From assembly GCA_942491105.1 (NCBI GenBank), contig CALNZX010000001.1, positions 434,001 to 498,000 of the forward strand: a DNA stretch of 64,000 bases, read 5' to 3'. The notes under the pieces were generated by a model that saw only the letters and a list, made by a program, of their open reading frames with translations, made no database searches and was not told the DNA's origin. This DNA comes from JBBEAM01 sp942491105 (GTDB lineage: Bacteria > Pseudomonadota > Alphaproteobacteria > Kiloniellales > DSM-21159). Position numbers and translations under genes: made by a program. Of the stretch, positions 54,221-63,524 are shown piece by piece (the stretch's first letter is position 1; every line of letters begins with the position of its first letter).

Positions 54221-55603
54221 CTAGGCCGCCCCGCGTTCGCCAAGCCAGATCGGCTCGAGCTCTGCGAGACAATCGGCGAGGATCGCCAGTATTTCGTCGG
54301 CCAGCGCTTCCTCGGCGATCATCGGCGGCGCCACCATGATGTGATCCCCGACCCGGCCGTCGCGGGTTCTGCGTCCGTAGACGATCAGACCACGCTCGAA
54401 CGCCAGATCGACGATGCGTTGCTGGGCGTTCAGCTGAGCGGGCAGCGGCGCCATGGTCGCGCGGTCGGCCACCAGCTCGAAGGCCAAGAGCAAACCCCTG
54501 CCCCGGACATCGCCGATGCTGACGAAGCGCTTGGCGAGGTCTTCCAATCCGCGCTTCAAATAACCGCCGACGCGCGCCGCCTGAGCGCAGAGATTCAGGC
54601 TGTCGATCTCGTTCAGCACCGCCAGCCCGGCGGCGCAGGCTAGGGGATTGCCGGCATAGGTGTAGCCATGCAGGAAGCCGCCCATGTCGAGGATCGGCTC
54701 GACCAGGCGCCCTGGCGCGGCCATGGCACCCAGCGGCGCATAGCCTGCGGCGAAGCCCTTGGAGAGCGCGATGATGTCCGGTTTAGCTAGCGGCCAGTGG
54801 TCTGCGGCGAGAAACTTCCCGCTGCGCCCCGCCCCGGTCATCACCTCGTCGTAGATCAGCAGGACCCCATGCCGGTCGCAAATCTCGCGGATCCGCGGCA
54901 GGTAGGAATCCGGCGGCACCAATGCGCCGGTCGAGGCGCCGCCGATCGGCTCGACGATAAACGCCAGGACAGTCTCCGGCCCCTGTTGCTGAATTTCTTC
55001 CTCCAGCATCTCGGCGTAGCGCAGGCCCCGCGCTTCGTGACTGAGATCGTCCTGATCAAGATAGCAGCGCGGCGCCGCGATCTTTGGCATCTCCTGCAGC
55101 ATTGGCGCAAAGGCCGCCGTGAAATTCGACATTCCCGTCACCGCCAGCGCCCCGAGCGTGCTGCCGTGGTAGGAGGGAAAGCGCGAGATGATTTTGAAAC
55201 GCTGTGACTGCCCTATTGCGACGGCATACTGCCGCGCCAGCTTCAGGCAGGACTCCACCGCTTCCGAACCGCCGGAGACGAAGAACACGCGGTCCAGATC
55301 GCCCGGCAGACGCGCCGCCACCTGGCGCGCCAGCTCCTCGGCCGGCTCGTTTTCGAAATGCAGACGGTAGGCAAAGGTTGCGCGGGCCATTTGCGCGCGC
55401 ATGGCCTCCAGCACACGGGGATTGGAATGGCCGATGTTATTGACCATGGCGCCGGACGAACCATCGATGTAGCGGCGGCCGTTTTGATCCCAGATCAAAC
55501 AGCCTTCGGCGCGGTCGATCAGCGGGCGGCGGCCGCGCCCCTGATAGAAGAGGTGCGACGGTTTTCTGGCGCTCTGGCCCGCCGTAGCCTCACTGTCCGT
55601 CAT
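54221..55603 (-). CDS. Class III PLP-dependent aminotransferase
   Basis: A 460-residue fold-type I aminotransferase of the ornithine/putrescine/beta-alanine:pyruvate group. It has GAMVNNIGHSNPRVLEAM, LIYDEVMTGAGRSGKF and the Schiff-base Lys in IIALSKGFAAGYAPLGAM. Given the neighbours, putrescine or another omega-amine is the probable donor. Its ATG overlaps the end of the ABC ATPase gene by 14 bp and has GGAGG upstream. Confidence 0.88.
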   Translation of the reverse strand: MTDSEATAGQSARKPSHLFYQGRGRRPLIDRAEGCLIWDQNGRRYIDGSSGAMVNNIGHSNPRVLEAMRAQMARATFAYRLHFENEPAEELARQVAARLPGDLDRVFFVSGGSEAVESCLKLARQYAVAIGQSQRFKIISRFPSYHGSTLGALAVTGMSNFTAAFAPMLQEMPKIAAPRCYLDQDDLSHEARGLRYAEMLEEEIQQQGPETVLAFIVEPIGGASTGALVPPDSYLPRIREICDRHGVLLIYDEVMTGAGRSGKFLAADHWPLAKPDIIALSKGFAAGYAPLGAMAAPGRLVEPILDMGGFLHGYTYAGNPLACAAGLAVLNEIDSLNLCAQAARVGGYLKRGLEDLAKRFVSIGDVRGRGLLLAFELVADRATMAPLPAQLNAQQRIVDLAFERGLIVYGRRTRDGRVGDHIMVAPPMIAEEALADEILAILADCLAELEPIWLGERGAA

Positions 55604-56729
55604 TGCCCGCCTCCTGTAGCGCCGCTCTCTTATCCTTGCCCAGATCTTGATCCTGCAGCACGACGCAGTCGCGCGCGCGCACCTTGATCTGTACCTCCTG
55701 CCCTTCGGCGAAGGGGTGGTCGTCTATGGGATTGACCGCCTGCAGGGGCCGGTCTCCGGCGCGCAGGAAATAGCGCGCCGCCTGCCCCTGATAATCGACA
55801 GCTTCGACCAGAGCTGGAAAGACCGTGCTGTCGGGGTCGCTGCGATGATCGAGGCCTAGCGAGAGCCGCTCCGCGCGCACGCAGATTCGCGCCTGCGCGC
55901 CCTGGTCCAAGGTGATTTCATCTTCCACCAGGATATCTCCGCCCCAGCTCAGCGACATGCGAAACCGCCCGTTCTCGCGGGCCACTACCTGGCCATCGAG
56001 AATATTCGAATTTCCAAGGAAGTCGGCCACGAAGGACGACCGAGGGCGATTGTACACCTCCTCCGGAGTCCCGGTCTGCTCAATGTGGCCATCGCTCATC
56101 ACGACGATGCGGTCGGACATCGCCAGGGCTTCCGACTGGTCATGAGTCACGAAGATGCTGGTCACGCCGAGCTCGCGCTGAATGCGCTTCAGCTCGATGC
56201 GCATCTCCTCGCGGAGGTTGGCGTCGAGCGCCGAAAGCGGCTCGTCGAGCAACAGCACGTCCGGCTGAATGACGATGGCGCGGGCCAGGGCGATGCGCTG
56301 CTGCTGGCCGCCGGAGAGCTGTGCGGGGAAGCGCTCCGCGACATGCGGCAGGCGCACCAGTTCGAGGGCGCGCTGCACCTGCTTACGGGCCTCTTCCTTT
56401 TTGATCCCCCGGTACTTGAGCCCGAAGGCGACGTTGTCGAAGACGCTCTTGTGCGGGAAGAGCGCATAGTTCTGAAACACAATGCCGAGGTTGCGCTTGT
56501 GGATCGGCACGTCGTTGATGCGCTGCCCGCGCACCAGGATATCGCCATCGGTGATGGCCTCCAGCCCGGCGATCATCCGCAGAGTCGTGGTCTTGCCGCA
56601 GCCCGAAGGGCCGAGAAAGGTCAGGAAGGAACCTTCCTCCACGGAGAGATCGGTGCGGTGGACGGCCTCGAAGTCTCCATAGCGTTTGACGACGCCACGC
56701 AGTTCAACGGCGATGTTGGTCTCTGTCAC
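55590..56729 (-). CDS. potA: Polyamine-type ABC transporter ATP-binding protein (PotA-like)
   Basis: A 379-residue ATPase with Walker A GPSGCGKTT, signature AQLSGGQQQRIALARA, Walker B VLLLDEPLSALDAN and a switch His in FVTHDQSEALA. The C-terminal TOBE-like region starts near residue 240, typical of the PotA/FbpC group. It starts at GTG with GGGGGTGACC upstream. It follows the solute-binding gene across a strong hairpin, so it may be expressed less than that gene. Confidence 0.9.
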   Translation of the reverse strand: MTETNIAVELRGVVKRYGDFEAVHRTDLSVEEGSFLTFLGPSGCGKTTTLRMIAGLEAITDGDILVRGQRINDVPIHKRNLGIVFQNYALFPHKSVFDNVAFGLKYRGIKKEEARKQVQRALELVRLPHVAERFPAQLSGGQQQRIALARAIVIQPDVLLLDEPLSALDANLREEMRIELKRIQRELGVTSIFVTHDQSEALAMSDRIVVMSDGHIEQTGTPEEVYNRPRSSFVADFLGNSNILDGQVVARENGRFRMSLSWGGDILVEDEITLDQGAQARICVRAERLSLGLDHRSDPDSTVFPALVEAVDYQGQAARYFLRAGDRPLQAVNPIDDHPFAEGQEVQIKVRARDCVVLQDQDLGKDKRAALQEAGNDGQ

Positions 56730-56759
56730 TGGTCACCCCCGGCAGCGGCGGAAAATGGG

Positions 56760-56800
56760 GCGCCGGCGATTCAGGGAAAGCTTCCCCGAGCCGCCGGCGC
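56760..56800 (-). other. Large hairpin between potD-like and potA-like genes
   Basis: GCGCCGGCG (56760-56768) pairs perfectly with CGCCGGCGC (56792-56800). Inside the loop is a second stem, GGGAA-AGC-TTCCC. It lies just past the binding-protein stop. Hairpins here commonly protect binding-protein mRNA or reduce read-through to downstream transporter genes. Confidence 0.65.
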
Positions 56801-56806
56801 AGCCTT

Positions 56807-57961
56807 CTAGAAGCCCTTTTGGATCCGGCCGAACTGTTCGGACCAGGCATCCTGATTGCCGTTCCAATAGGCAGGATCGGCAAAGGTCAGGTGAGCGAGC
56901 TTACCGGTAGGATCGAAGGCCGGCAGGGTCGGCACCTTGTCGCCAAGATCGACCTTGGTCGGGTCGAGCGAGGGCGGATAGTTCTGCCCCTCGGCCACCG
57001 CGATGGCGACCTCCGGCTCCAGCATGAAGTTGAGCAGCTGCTCGATCTCGGGCAGCGGCGAGCCCTTGAGCACCATCAGACACTCCTGCCAGCCAAAGCC
57101 GTTCGGCGGATCGTAGTAGGCGATCGGGTGGCCCTGCTGCTGCAGCGCCGCGATCCGGCCCGACCAGCCTTCGGTGACATAGATCTCTTCTTCCGCCAGA
57201 AGGCTCATCAGCTCGGCCCCGGACGCCCAGTACTTCAGCAGGTTGTCGCGGTGTTCGCGCAGGTTGTCCCAGACGGCATCCATGTCCTGGATGTCGTTGG
57301 GGCTCTGGCCGGTCGCCAGGGCGCCGTACCAGACACGGGTGCGCCAGTCGCCCCAGCCGCCGACCTTGCCCTTGTAGGCGGGGTCGGTGAGGATCTTGGC
57401 GCCCTTCTCCTTCATCTCGTCTTCGCTGATGTGGTTGGTGTTATAGGCGAGGCCCGTGGTGCCGTAGTCATAGGGCGCGCAGGACAGCTTGCCGCCGGTC
57501 ACGCCACGGAATGGCTCCTGCAGCGCCGTCATCACCAGCTTCATGTTCGGGATATTGTCTTCGTTGAGCACGACGTCGTAGCCGAGATTGGCATAGCGCG
57601 CGTAGTCGAAGACACCGCTGGCGTGGAACATATTGAACTCGCCCGGCTGCGCCGCCTTGACCCGGGTCAGGTATTCATCGCCGCTGGAGAAGGTGCCATC
57701 GACGACCTCGATCCCCGTGGCTTCCTGATAGGGATCGAAGGCGTACTTGCGGAAGGCTTCGGAGACGACACCGCCCCAGCCGTCGAAGCGCACGGACTCG
57801 ACATCCGCGGCAAGTGCCTTGCGGCTCCAGGCGGTCATGCTGGTACTGGCGACACCGGCCGCCAAGCCGGCGGTTCCGAGCAAACCGAGAAAAGTCCGGC
57901 GATCCAGATCGCCGTTCTTATAACGCTCCAGCAAACGCTCATAACGTTTCGTGTTATCCAT
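56807..57961 (-). CDS. potD: Polyamine-type ABC transporter substrate-binding protein (PotD-like)
   Basis: A 384-residue periplasmic binding protein of the PotD/PotF class. The N terminus carries a twin-arginine signal (DRRTFLGLLGTAGLAAGVA) rather than a plain Sec signal. The mature protein has RFDGWGGVVSEAFRKYAFDP, EFNMFHASGVFDYARYANLG and the C-terminal NFMLEPEVAIAVAEGQNY. GGGAG lies upstream of the ATG. It is the third gene of the cluster, after the two permease genes. Confidence 0.9.
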   Translation of the reverse strand: MDNTKRYERLLERYKNGDLDRRTFLGLLGTAGLAAGVASTSMTAWSRKALAADVESVRFDGWGGVVSEAFRKYAFDPYQEATGIEVVDGTFSSGDEYLTRVKAAQPGEFNMFHASGVFDYARYANLGYDVVLNEDNIPNMKLVMTALQEPFRGVTGGKLSCAPYDYGTTGLAYNTNHISEDEMKEKGAKILTDPAYKGKVGGWGDWRTRVWYGALATGQSPNDIQDMDAVWDNLREHRDNLLKYWASGAELMSLLAEEEIYVTEGWSGRIAALQQQGHPIAYYDPPNGFGWQECLMVLKGSPLPEIEQLLNFMLEPEVAIAVAEGQNYPPSLDPTKVDLGDKVPTLPAFDPTGKLAHLTFADPAYWNGNQDAWSEQFGRIQKGF

Positions 57962-57989
57962 CTTTTAGTCTCCCTGTAGGATTACAAAA

Positions 57990-58787
57990 TTAGACATCGG
58001 CGCCGCGGTTGCGGGTCAGATAGCGAGCCAAAGCCATGCCGCCGAGCGGCAGGGCCACGGTAATCACGATCATCACGGTCCCCAGCGCATTGATCTCCGG
58101 CGAGATTGAATTGCGCAGCATCGAGAAGATTTGAGTCGGCACGGTCTCCACGCCCGCCGGTTTCCAGAACAGCGTGCCGGTAATGTCGTCGAAGGAAATG
58201 GTGAAGGCGAAGAGCATGCCGGCCGCGACCGCCGGCAGCAGCAGCGGCAGGGTGATTTCGAAGAAGGTCGCGATCGGCCCTGCCCCCAGACTGAGCGACG
58301 CCTCCTCTATGTCGCGGCGGATGGAGATCAAACGGGCCTGCACGACCAGCACCACGAAAGGCAGGGTGAAGATGGTATGGCCAAGCATCAGCACGAAAAA
58401 GCTGCGCGGCAGGTCGAGCCAGCGCAGGAAGATCAGCAAGCCGACCGCCAGCACCACTTCGGGGACCAGGATCGGCGCGATCAGCACGGTGCTGATCCAT
58501 TGTTTTCCCGGAAAATCGTAGCGTACCAGCGCCAGCGCGGCGAGCACCCCCAGGGTGGTGGATATCACCGCCGTCAGAACGCCGAGCAGCAGGGAAACGC
58601 GAAAGGCACGCAGGATCGCGTCGTTCTCCCAAAGCGCGACAAACCAGCGGAAGCTCAAACCCTCCATGGGAAAGCTGCCGAACTGGGCGGAGTTGAAGGA
58701 CAGCAGCATCACCACCACGACCGGCGCGAACATGAAAATGTAGACCGCCACGGTGAAGAGCTTCAGTCCTGTCCAGCCGAGTTTCAT
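57990..58787 (-). CDS. potC: Polyamine-type ABC transporter permease (PotC-like)
   Basis: A 265-residue permease with six membrane segments. The EAA loop is visible as EEASLSLGAGPIATFFEITLP. The family ending FTISFDDITGTLFWKPAG follows. ATG 58787 has AGGTGGGCGG upstream and overlaps nothing in frame. A GTG at 58796 is possible. The PotB-like stop is 9 bp upstream. Confidence 0.92.
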   Translation of the reverse strand: MKLGWTGLKLFTVAVYIFMFAPVVVVMLLSFNSAQFGSFPMEGLSFRWFVALWENDAILRAFRVSLLLGVLTAVISTTLGVLAALALVRYDFPGKQWISTVLIAPILVPEVVLAVGLLIFLRWLDLPRSFFVLMLGHTIFTLPFVVLVVQARLISIRRDIEEASLSLGAGPIATFFEITLPLLLPAVAAGMLFAFTISFDDITGTLFWKPAGVETVPTQIFSMLRNSISPEINALGTVMIVITVALPLGGMALARYLTRNRGADV

Positions 58788-58796
58788 GCCGCCCAC

Positions 58797-59657
58797 CTAG
58801 CTGAAGCCCTTGGCGATCTGCTGGATGCCGACGAAGCGGTTGTAAATCGCCACGAGCAGGCCAAGCAGAGCCAGAAGCAGGATGGAGAGCGCCGCGCCGA
58901 GCGGCCAATTCAATTGGGTGATGATGGCGTCGTAGACCAGGTTCGCGAACATCGCGTTGCGCGGCCCGCCGAGCACCACGGGCGTAATATAGGTGCCGGC
59001 GCCGAGGATGAAGCAGAGCAGCGAACCAGCAGCCAGGCCGGGCAGCGACAGCGGCAGCGTAACCTCCAGGAACGCCTGCCAGGGTCCCGCTCCTAATGAG
59101 CGCGCCGCTTCGGTCAGGTTGCCGTCGATCCCCTGCAGGCTGACGTAGATGTTGAGGATCATGAAGGGCAGCAGGAAATGCACCAGACCGAGGATCACCG
59201 TGGCCTCGTTGTAGAGCATCTGCAGCGGCTCGTCGGTAATGCCCAGCCAGAGGAAGGCGGCGTTGACGGCGCCGCTGACGCCCAGGATGTTGATCCAGGA
59301 CATGGTGCGAATGATGTAGCTGACCCAGAAGGGCAGCATCAGAAGCAACAGCAACAAGCCTTTGTTCTTCATCTTGGTGTTAGCGATGAAGTAGGCCGGC
59401 ACGTAGCCCATGACGATGCAGACCGCCGTGGTGATCGCGGCGATCCGCAAGGTCTGAAAGAGTATGATGCGATAGAAGGAATCGCCGAGAACGGCCTGCC
59501 AGTTGTCGAGATGGAAGCCAGCGGCGTCGATGCCGCTCGCGGTGCGCAGCCAGAAGGAATAGACGGCGATAAAGCAGACCGGAATGATCAGCAGAAACGT
59601 GATCGCGCTCAGCGAGGGGCTGAGCAATACCCAAGGTCTGGCGCGCTTGGCCGTCAT
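58797..59657 (-). CDS. potB: Polyamine-type ABC transporter permease (PotB-like)
   Basis: A 286-residue inner-membrane permease with six helices. The EAA loop is TEAARSLGAGPWQAFLEVTL, and PFWVSYIIRTMSWINILG is typical of PotB. GGGAGAC lies before ATG 59657. It is the first gene of the seven-gene minus-strand cluster, divergent from the LysR regulator. Confidence 0.92.
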   Translation of the reverse strand: MTAKRARPWVLLSPSLSAITFLLIIPVCFIAVYSFWLRTASGIDAAGFHLDNWQAVLGDSFYRIILFQTLRIAAITTAVCIVMGYVPAYFIANTKMKNKGLLLLLLMLPFWVSYIIRTMSWINILGVSGAVNAAFLWLGITDEPLQMLYNEATVILGLVHFLLPFMILNIYVSLQGIDGNLTEAARSLGAGPWQAFLEVTLPLSLPGLAAGSLLCFILGAGTYITPVVLGGPRNAMFANLVYDAIITQLNWPLGAALSILLLALLGLLVAIYNRFVGIQQIAKGFS

Positions 59658-59768
59658 AGTCTCCCAATCGCCCTGTTACGGCACTCCAGCCGATTCTTCG
59701 ACCGGCTTAGGCTGGTAAGTGTCAGCCGTGGGGAGACATTCGGCAAATAGATAAGTAGAATGATCAAT

Positions 59769-59783
59769 ATAGTTTTTTGCTAT
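59769..59783. promoter_or_regulatory. LysR-type T-N11-A box between the regulator and the transporter cluster
   Basis: ATAG-TTTTTTG-CTAT is a dyad of the T-N11-A type in the 139-bp divergent region, 14 bp before the LysR start. The position fits a recognition site for autoregulation and control of the divergent cluster. Confidence 0.45.
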
Positions 59784-59796
59784 GTAGAGTCGCGCC

Positions 59797-60774
59797 ATGC
59801 CCCTGACCCGCTCCGACAGGCTGAGCCGCCAGCTCGATTGGAACCTGATCTACACCTTCGTGGTGATCGTCGAGGAGGCGAGCATAACCAAGGCCGCGCA
59901 GCGGCTGATGCTGCGTCAGCCCACGGTCAGCAACGCCCTCAAACGCCTGGAGCAACAGATCGGCAGGCGGCTGATCGACCGTGACGCCACCGGCCTGGCC
60001 TTGACCGATTACGGTCAGATCTTCTATCGGCGCAGCCTGGAGATCGCCGGATCGGTCAACGAACTGACCGGGGAGATGACCGACGAGCAGCGCCGGGTGC
60101 GCGGCCATGTCTCCATCCGCGTGGCCAGTCACGTGGTCTTTCCGCCCTTCGACGCGGCGCTCGCCCAGTTTCACGAAGAGCATCCCGAAGTCACGGTTTC
60201 CCTGGAGGTGCTGGGCAGCGCCGACGTCGCCGCCTCGCTGCTCAACCAGGAAGCCGCCATCGGTATCTGTCTCCAGAAGAACCGGCACCGCCGCCTCGAC
60301 TACACCATCCTGTTCCGCGAGTACTTCGGCTTTTTCTGCGGCCCGCGCCATCCCTTCCATGGCCGGGACGATCTCACCCTCGCCGATCTCCGCGATGTGG
60401 GATACGTCTCCTTCGAGACCGACCGCTTGAGCGATGCCCTGCGGCCGGTCGCCCTGCTGCGCGCGCGCGAGCAGATCGGTGAGAATGTGGTCGCGACCTC
60501 TTCCAACCTGGAGGAGGTGCGGCGCATGATCGTCGCCGGTCTGGGAATCGGCCCCCTGCCCGTCCACGTCGTCGAGCGCGACGTGCGCGACGGTTTGCTG
60601 TGGCAGCTTCCGCCCTATGAGAGAATGCCGGCGGTCGAGGTTTTCCTGGTGACCAATCCGCGCATGCGCCTGTCCACCGCCGAGCGGACTTTCCTGGATA
60701 CCCTCAATTCTATGGTTGCGAAACTGCCGCCCGAGGCGCGCGACCTCACCGTCAAACGCGCTGCACAGGAGTAG
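59797..60774 (+). CDS. LysR-family transcriptional regulator
   Basis: A 325-residue regulator. The N-terminal winged helix has WNLIYTFVVIVEEASITKAA and RLMLRQPTVSNALKRLEQQI. A periplasmic-binding-like effector domain follows from about residue 95. It is transcribed divergently from the polyamine-type uptake and degradation cluster, the usual arrangement for a LysR protein controlling its neighbours. Confidence 0.92.
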   Translation: MPLTRSDRLSRQLDWNLIYTFVVIVEEASITKAAQRLMLRQPTVSNALKRLEQQIGRRLIDRDATGLALTDYGQIFYRRSLEIAGSVNELTGEMTDEQRRVRGHVSIRVASHVVFPPFDAALAQFHEEHPEVTVSLEVLGSADVAASLLNQEAAIGICLQKNRHRRLDYTILFREYFGFFCGPRHPFHGRDDLTLADLRDVGYVSFETDRLSDALRPVALLRAREQIGENVVATSSNLEEVRRMIVAGLGIGPLPVHVVERDVRDGLLWQLPPYERMPAVEVFLVTNPRMRLSTAERTFLDTLNSMVAKLPPEARDLTVKRAAQE

Positions 60775-60873
60775 CGGCGCGCGCAGGCCCCAAGACCTCC
60801 ACCGCAAAAGACTTGCACACGCGCTCAACTGGCGCTCATGCTCACGTCGCATTGTATTTGCCTGGGGGCGCCG

Positions 60874-61581
60874 ATGAGCAAGCGTGTCGTCTTGGTCTAT
60901 CACAACGAAGGGCCGGTGGACGACCGTGCCTTCAGTTACCTGAAGCAGGCGGGTTATAGCCTCGACCTGCGCCGCCCATTCCTTGGCGATAGCCTCGATG
61001 CCCCCGATGGCGACGTCGCCGGATCCGTCGTCTATGGCGGCCCCTTCGTTCCCGCGGAGGAAGCCCAGCACTCCTTCCTGCAGGACGAGCACCGCTGGAT
61101 CGCCGACTGCATCGATAAAGAAATCCCGCTGCTCGGCATCTGCCAGGGGGCGCAGTCGATTGCCCATGTGCTCGGCGCCAAGACCGGGCCCCGGCCGGAG
61201 GGCCTGCACGAATTCGGCTACTATCAAGTGCGCCCCACCGAGGCCGGCAAGGATCTTCTGCCCGAGCCGCTCTATCTATGCCAATCCCATTTCCATGAGT
61301 TTGAAACGCCGGAGAACGCGGAGCTGCTGGCGGAAAGCGACTGGTATCCTCAGCAGGCCTTCCGCTATGGCCCCTCGACCTACGCCTTCCAGTTCCACGC
61401 CGAGGTAACGCCGGACGGCTTCCGCCGCTGGCAGCAGGCCAAGTGGGCCGCCTTCGGCAAGCCCGGCGCACAGAGCAAGGAAGAACAGGACAAGCTGATG
61501 GCCGCCCACGACGAGGCGCAGCACAACTGGTTCATGAGCTTTCTCGAAAAGCTGTTTCCGAAGGAAAAGGCCGTAAGCTGA
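60874..61581 (+). CDS. Class I glutamine amidotransferase-like protein
   Basis: A 235-residue protein of the GMP-synthase-like amidotransferase group. The catalytic cysteine lies in LGICQGAQSIAHVLGAK, the oxyanion region in VVYGGPFVPAEE, and His/Glu in FQFHAEVTPDGF. It has no synthetase domain, so its partner or substrate is unknown. Gamma-glutamyl chemistry would fit the neighbouring amine cluster, but this is only inferred. ATG 60874 follows GGGGGCG. Confidence 0.85.
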   Translation: MSKRVVLVYHNEGPVDDRAFSYLKQAGYSLDLRRPFLGDSLDAPDGDVAGSVVYGGPFVPAEEAQHSFLQDEHRWIADCIDKEIPLLGICQGAQSIAHVLGAKTGPRPEGLHEFGYYQVRPTEAGKDLLPEPLYLCQSHFHEFETPENAELLAESDWYPQQAFRYGPSTYAFQFHAEVTPDGFRRWQQAKWAAFGKPGAQSKEEQDKLMAAHDEAQHNWFMSFLEKLFPKEKAVS

Positions 61582-61588
61582 CCGCGCG

Positions 61589-63280
61589 TTAGGCTTGGGT
61601 GCCGCGCCGCTTCCTGATCTCCACGAGGATCCGCTCAAGTCTGTCCTCGATCTCCTGGCTTTCCTCCGCGCCCAGATTCCCGAGGTCGATTTGCAGCTGT
61701 AGACGCTTCGAGTGCTCTTCCAGAACTTCCCTGTCGTCGGGTATTCCCGGTTCCGCGCTCAGGTCGATGGCATAGGGAATGACCTCGCGGCTGATGCCCT
61801 TGAGCGTGATCGGCTCGAGCGGCCGGGCGCGCACCCGGTCCCCGACTAGGGCATAGGTTTCGTAGCTCATCACGATGCCGCCCGGCTCGGCGATCGATTG
61901 CAGCCTGGCCGCCAGGTTCGCCTCGGCACCGATGATCGTGTAATCCATGCGGTCCAGGCTGCCGAAATTGCCAACGTTGCAGTAACCGGTATTGATGCCC
62001 ATGCGGGCCTGGAAGGGTTTCTCGATACCGCGCTTGCGGCCGTCGCGGTTGAGTTCGGCAAGGCGCCGCTGCATGGCGATGGCCATGTCGAGGCAGGCCT
62101 GGGCATCCTCGCGCGGTCCCTTGGTTTCCGGGTCTCCGAAGAATGCCAGGATCGCGTCGCCGATGAACTTATCGACGGTGGCGCCGTGCTCATGGGCGAT
62201 CTTCGCCATCTCCGTGAAGTATTCGTTGAGAAGATCCGTCAGCTCTTCTGGCTGAAGCTGTTCGGCCGTCTCTGTGAAGTCCTTGATGTCCGAGAAGAAG
62301 ATCGTGAGCTTCTTGCGCTCGGTCGAAATCACGGCATCCCGCTCGCCGCTGAAAATCGATTTGTAGACCTGCGGCGAGAGATACTTGGAAATTTTCATGG
62401 AGATCGAAGCGAGGAAGGAATTGGCCTCCTCCAGCTCGCTGTTCATGCGCGAGAAGCGCGTTGCCTGCCGCCATTGCAGGCTGGCGAAGGTGATACCGAA
62501 CAGGCCGGCCGTGAAGAGATAGATCAGCAGATACTTGAACGAGAGGATGTTCGGCGCAATCGGCTGCTCGATGGAGATCGATTGGATGCCGCGGACATCG
62601 CCGGCCTTCCAATCCTGCTTCGGGCTCAGAGGATGGGCGTTGTGACAGGCCACGCAGCCGCTGCCCATGATCACCGGCACCGCCATGTGAATCTCGCGGT
62701 TGAGCAAGCCTCCGGTGATTTCGACGACACTGTCGGAAGCCTGCCCGGACTCGCGCAGCCGATTGAGAGCGAAAATTTCGAAATCGCTCAGCCGATGAGG
62801 CGCACGCCCGATGAAGACCTCGTCGGATACGAAGCGGTAGCCGATGTTGCCGCCCCGCGCACCGATGACATTGCCGAGCTCGATGGAGAGCGTCGCCGGA
62901 ATCGGAATGCCGCCGTCGATTTCCTCGTAGTTCTGCGCCGGCGTGGTTTGCCCGTGGTTGGCCAGGACCCGGGCAACCACGTTGCTGGAGTAATACCCGC
63001 GGATCTCTGAAATCATCCTGTTGAGATCGCTCGCCTGCCGGGTCAGCGAGTCGTTCGAGAGGCTGCGCAGGTCGAGCCAAACGGCGGCGGGCAGCAGGGT
63101 CAATCCAAGAAAGACGATAGCGGCGAGCCAAAGCGGCTGTTCCATCAGCATCGCCGAGAGCCGGCTCAAGAATGGCTTCGCCTGCCCCGCCTCGATAGCG
63201 GCCGCGTGCGGCTTGGGCTCGGAGTGCTTCGATTCCTGGCGCGTCTGCAAAGGCTTCCCCGCCTGTTGCCTTGAAAGCAT
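61589..63280 (-). CDS. Class III adenylate/guanylate cyclase with c-type-heme sensor domain
   Basis: A 563-residue membrane protein. A basic N-terminal tail is followed by a membrane helix (about residues 49-69) and an extracytoplasmic domain of the DUF3365/Tll0287-like type. That domain contains Cys209-x-x-Cys212-His213 (CVACH), a covalent heme motif. A second helix (about 238-260) and a cytoplasmic class III cyclase domain follow, with metal Asp residues in IFFSDIKDFTE and DKFIGDAILAFFGD, and YTIIGAEANLAARL. It probably makes cAMP in response to redox or gas ligands. ATG 63280 is preferred over GTG 63310. Confidence 0.88.
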   Translation of the reverse strand: MLSRQQAGKPLQTRQESKHSEPKPHAAAIEAGQAKPFLSRLSAMLMEQPLWLAAIVFLGLTLLPAAVWLDLRSLSNDSLTRQASDLNRMISEIRGYYSSNVVARVLANHGQTTPAQNYEEIDGGIPIPATLSIELGNVIGARGGNIGYRFVSDEVFIGRAPHRLSDFEIFALNRLRESGQASDSVVEITGGLLNREIHMAVPVIMGSGCVACHNAHPLSPKQDWKAGDVRGIQSISIEQPIAPNILSFKYLLIYLFTAGLFGITFASLQWRQATRFSRMNSELEEANSFLASISMKISKYLSPQVYKSIFSGERDAVISTERKKLTIFFSDIKDFTETAEQLQPEELTDLLNEYFTEMAKIAHEHGATVDKFIGDAILAFFGDPETKGPREDAQACLDMAIAMQRRLAELNRDGRKRGIEKPFQARMGINTGYCNVGNFGSLDRMDYTIIGAEANLAARLQSIAEPGGIVMSYETYALVGDRVRARPLEPITLKGISREVIPYAIDLSAEPGIPDDREVLEEHSKRLQLQIDLGNLGAEESQEIEDRLERILVEIRKRRGTQA

Positions 63281-63524
63281 TCTGCCTAGGCCGCCCGGCC
63301 GACGCAGCACGGCAAGCTAGCTCCGAACAGGGAAAAATTGGGTTAACGGCCCGCTTCGGATTTCACCTTGCCGTGTAGGCTACTACAGTTTCGTAGCGTT
63401 GCGGCGGCAAATGCCCCGCCCCCCTGACTGACAAGGCCCATAAAGTCCATCGCCGTTTGTCACCGGCTGCGAGGAAGGCGCGAGGAACGCGGGGAACGTC
63501 TTGGCTACTAAGTCTTTGGAATAA

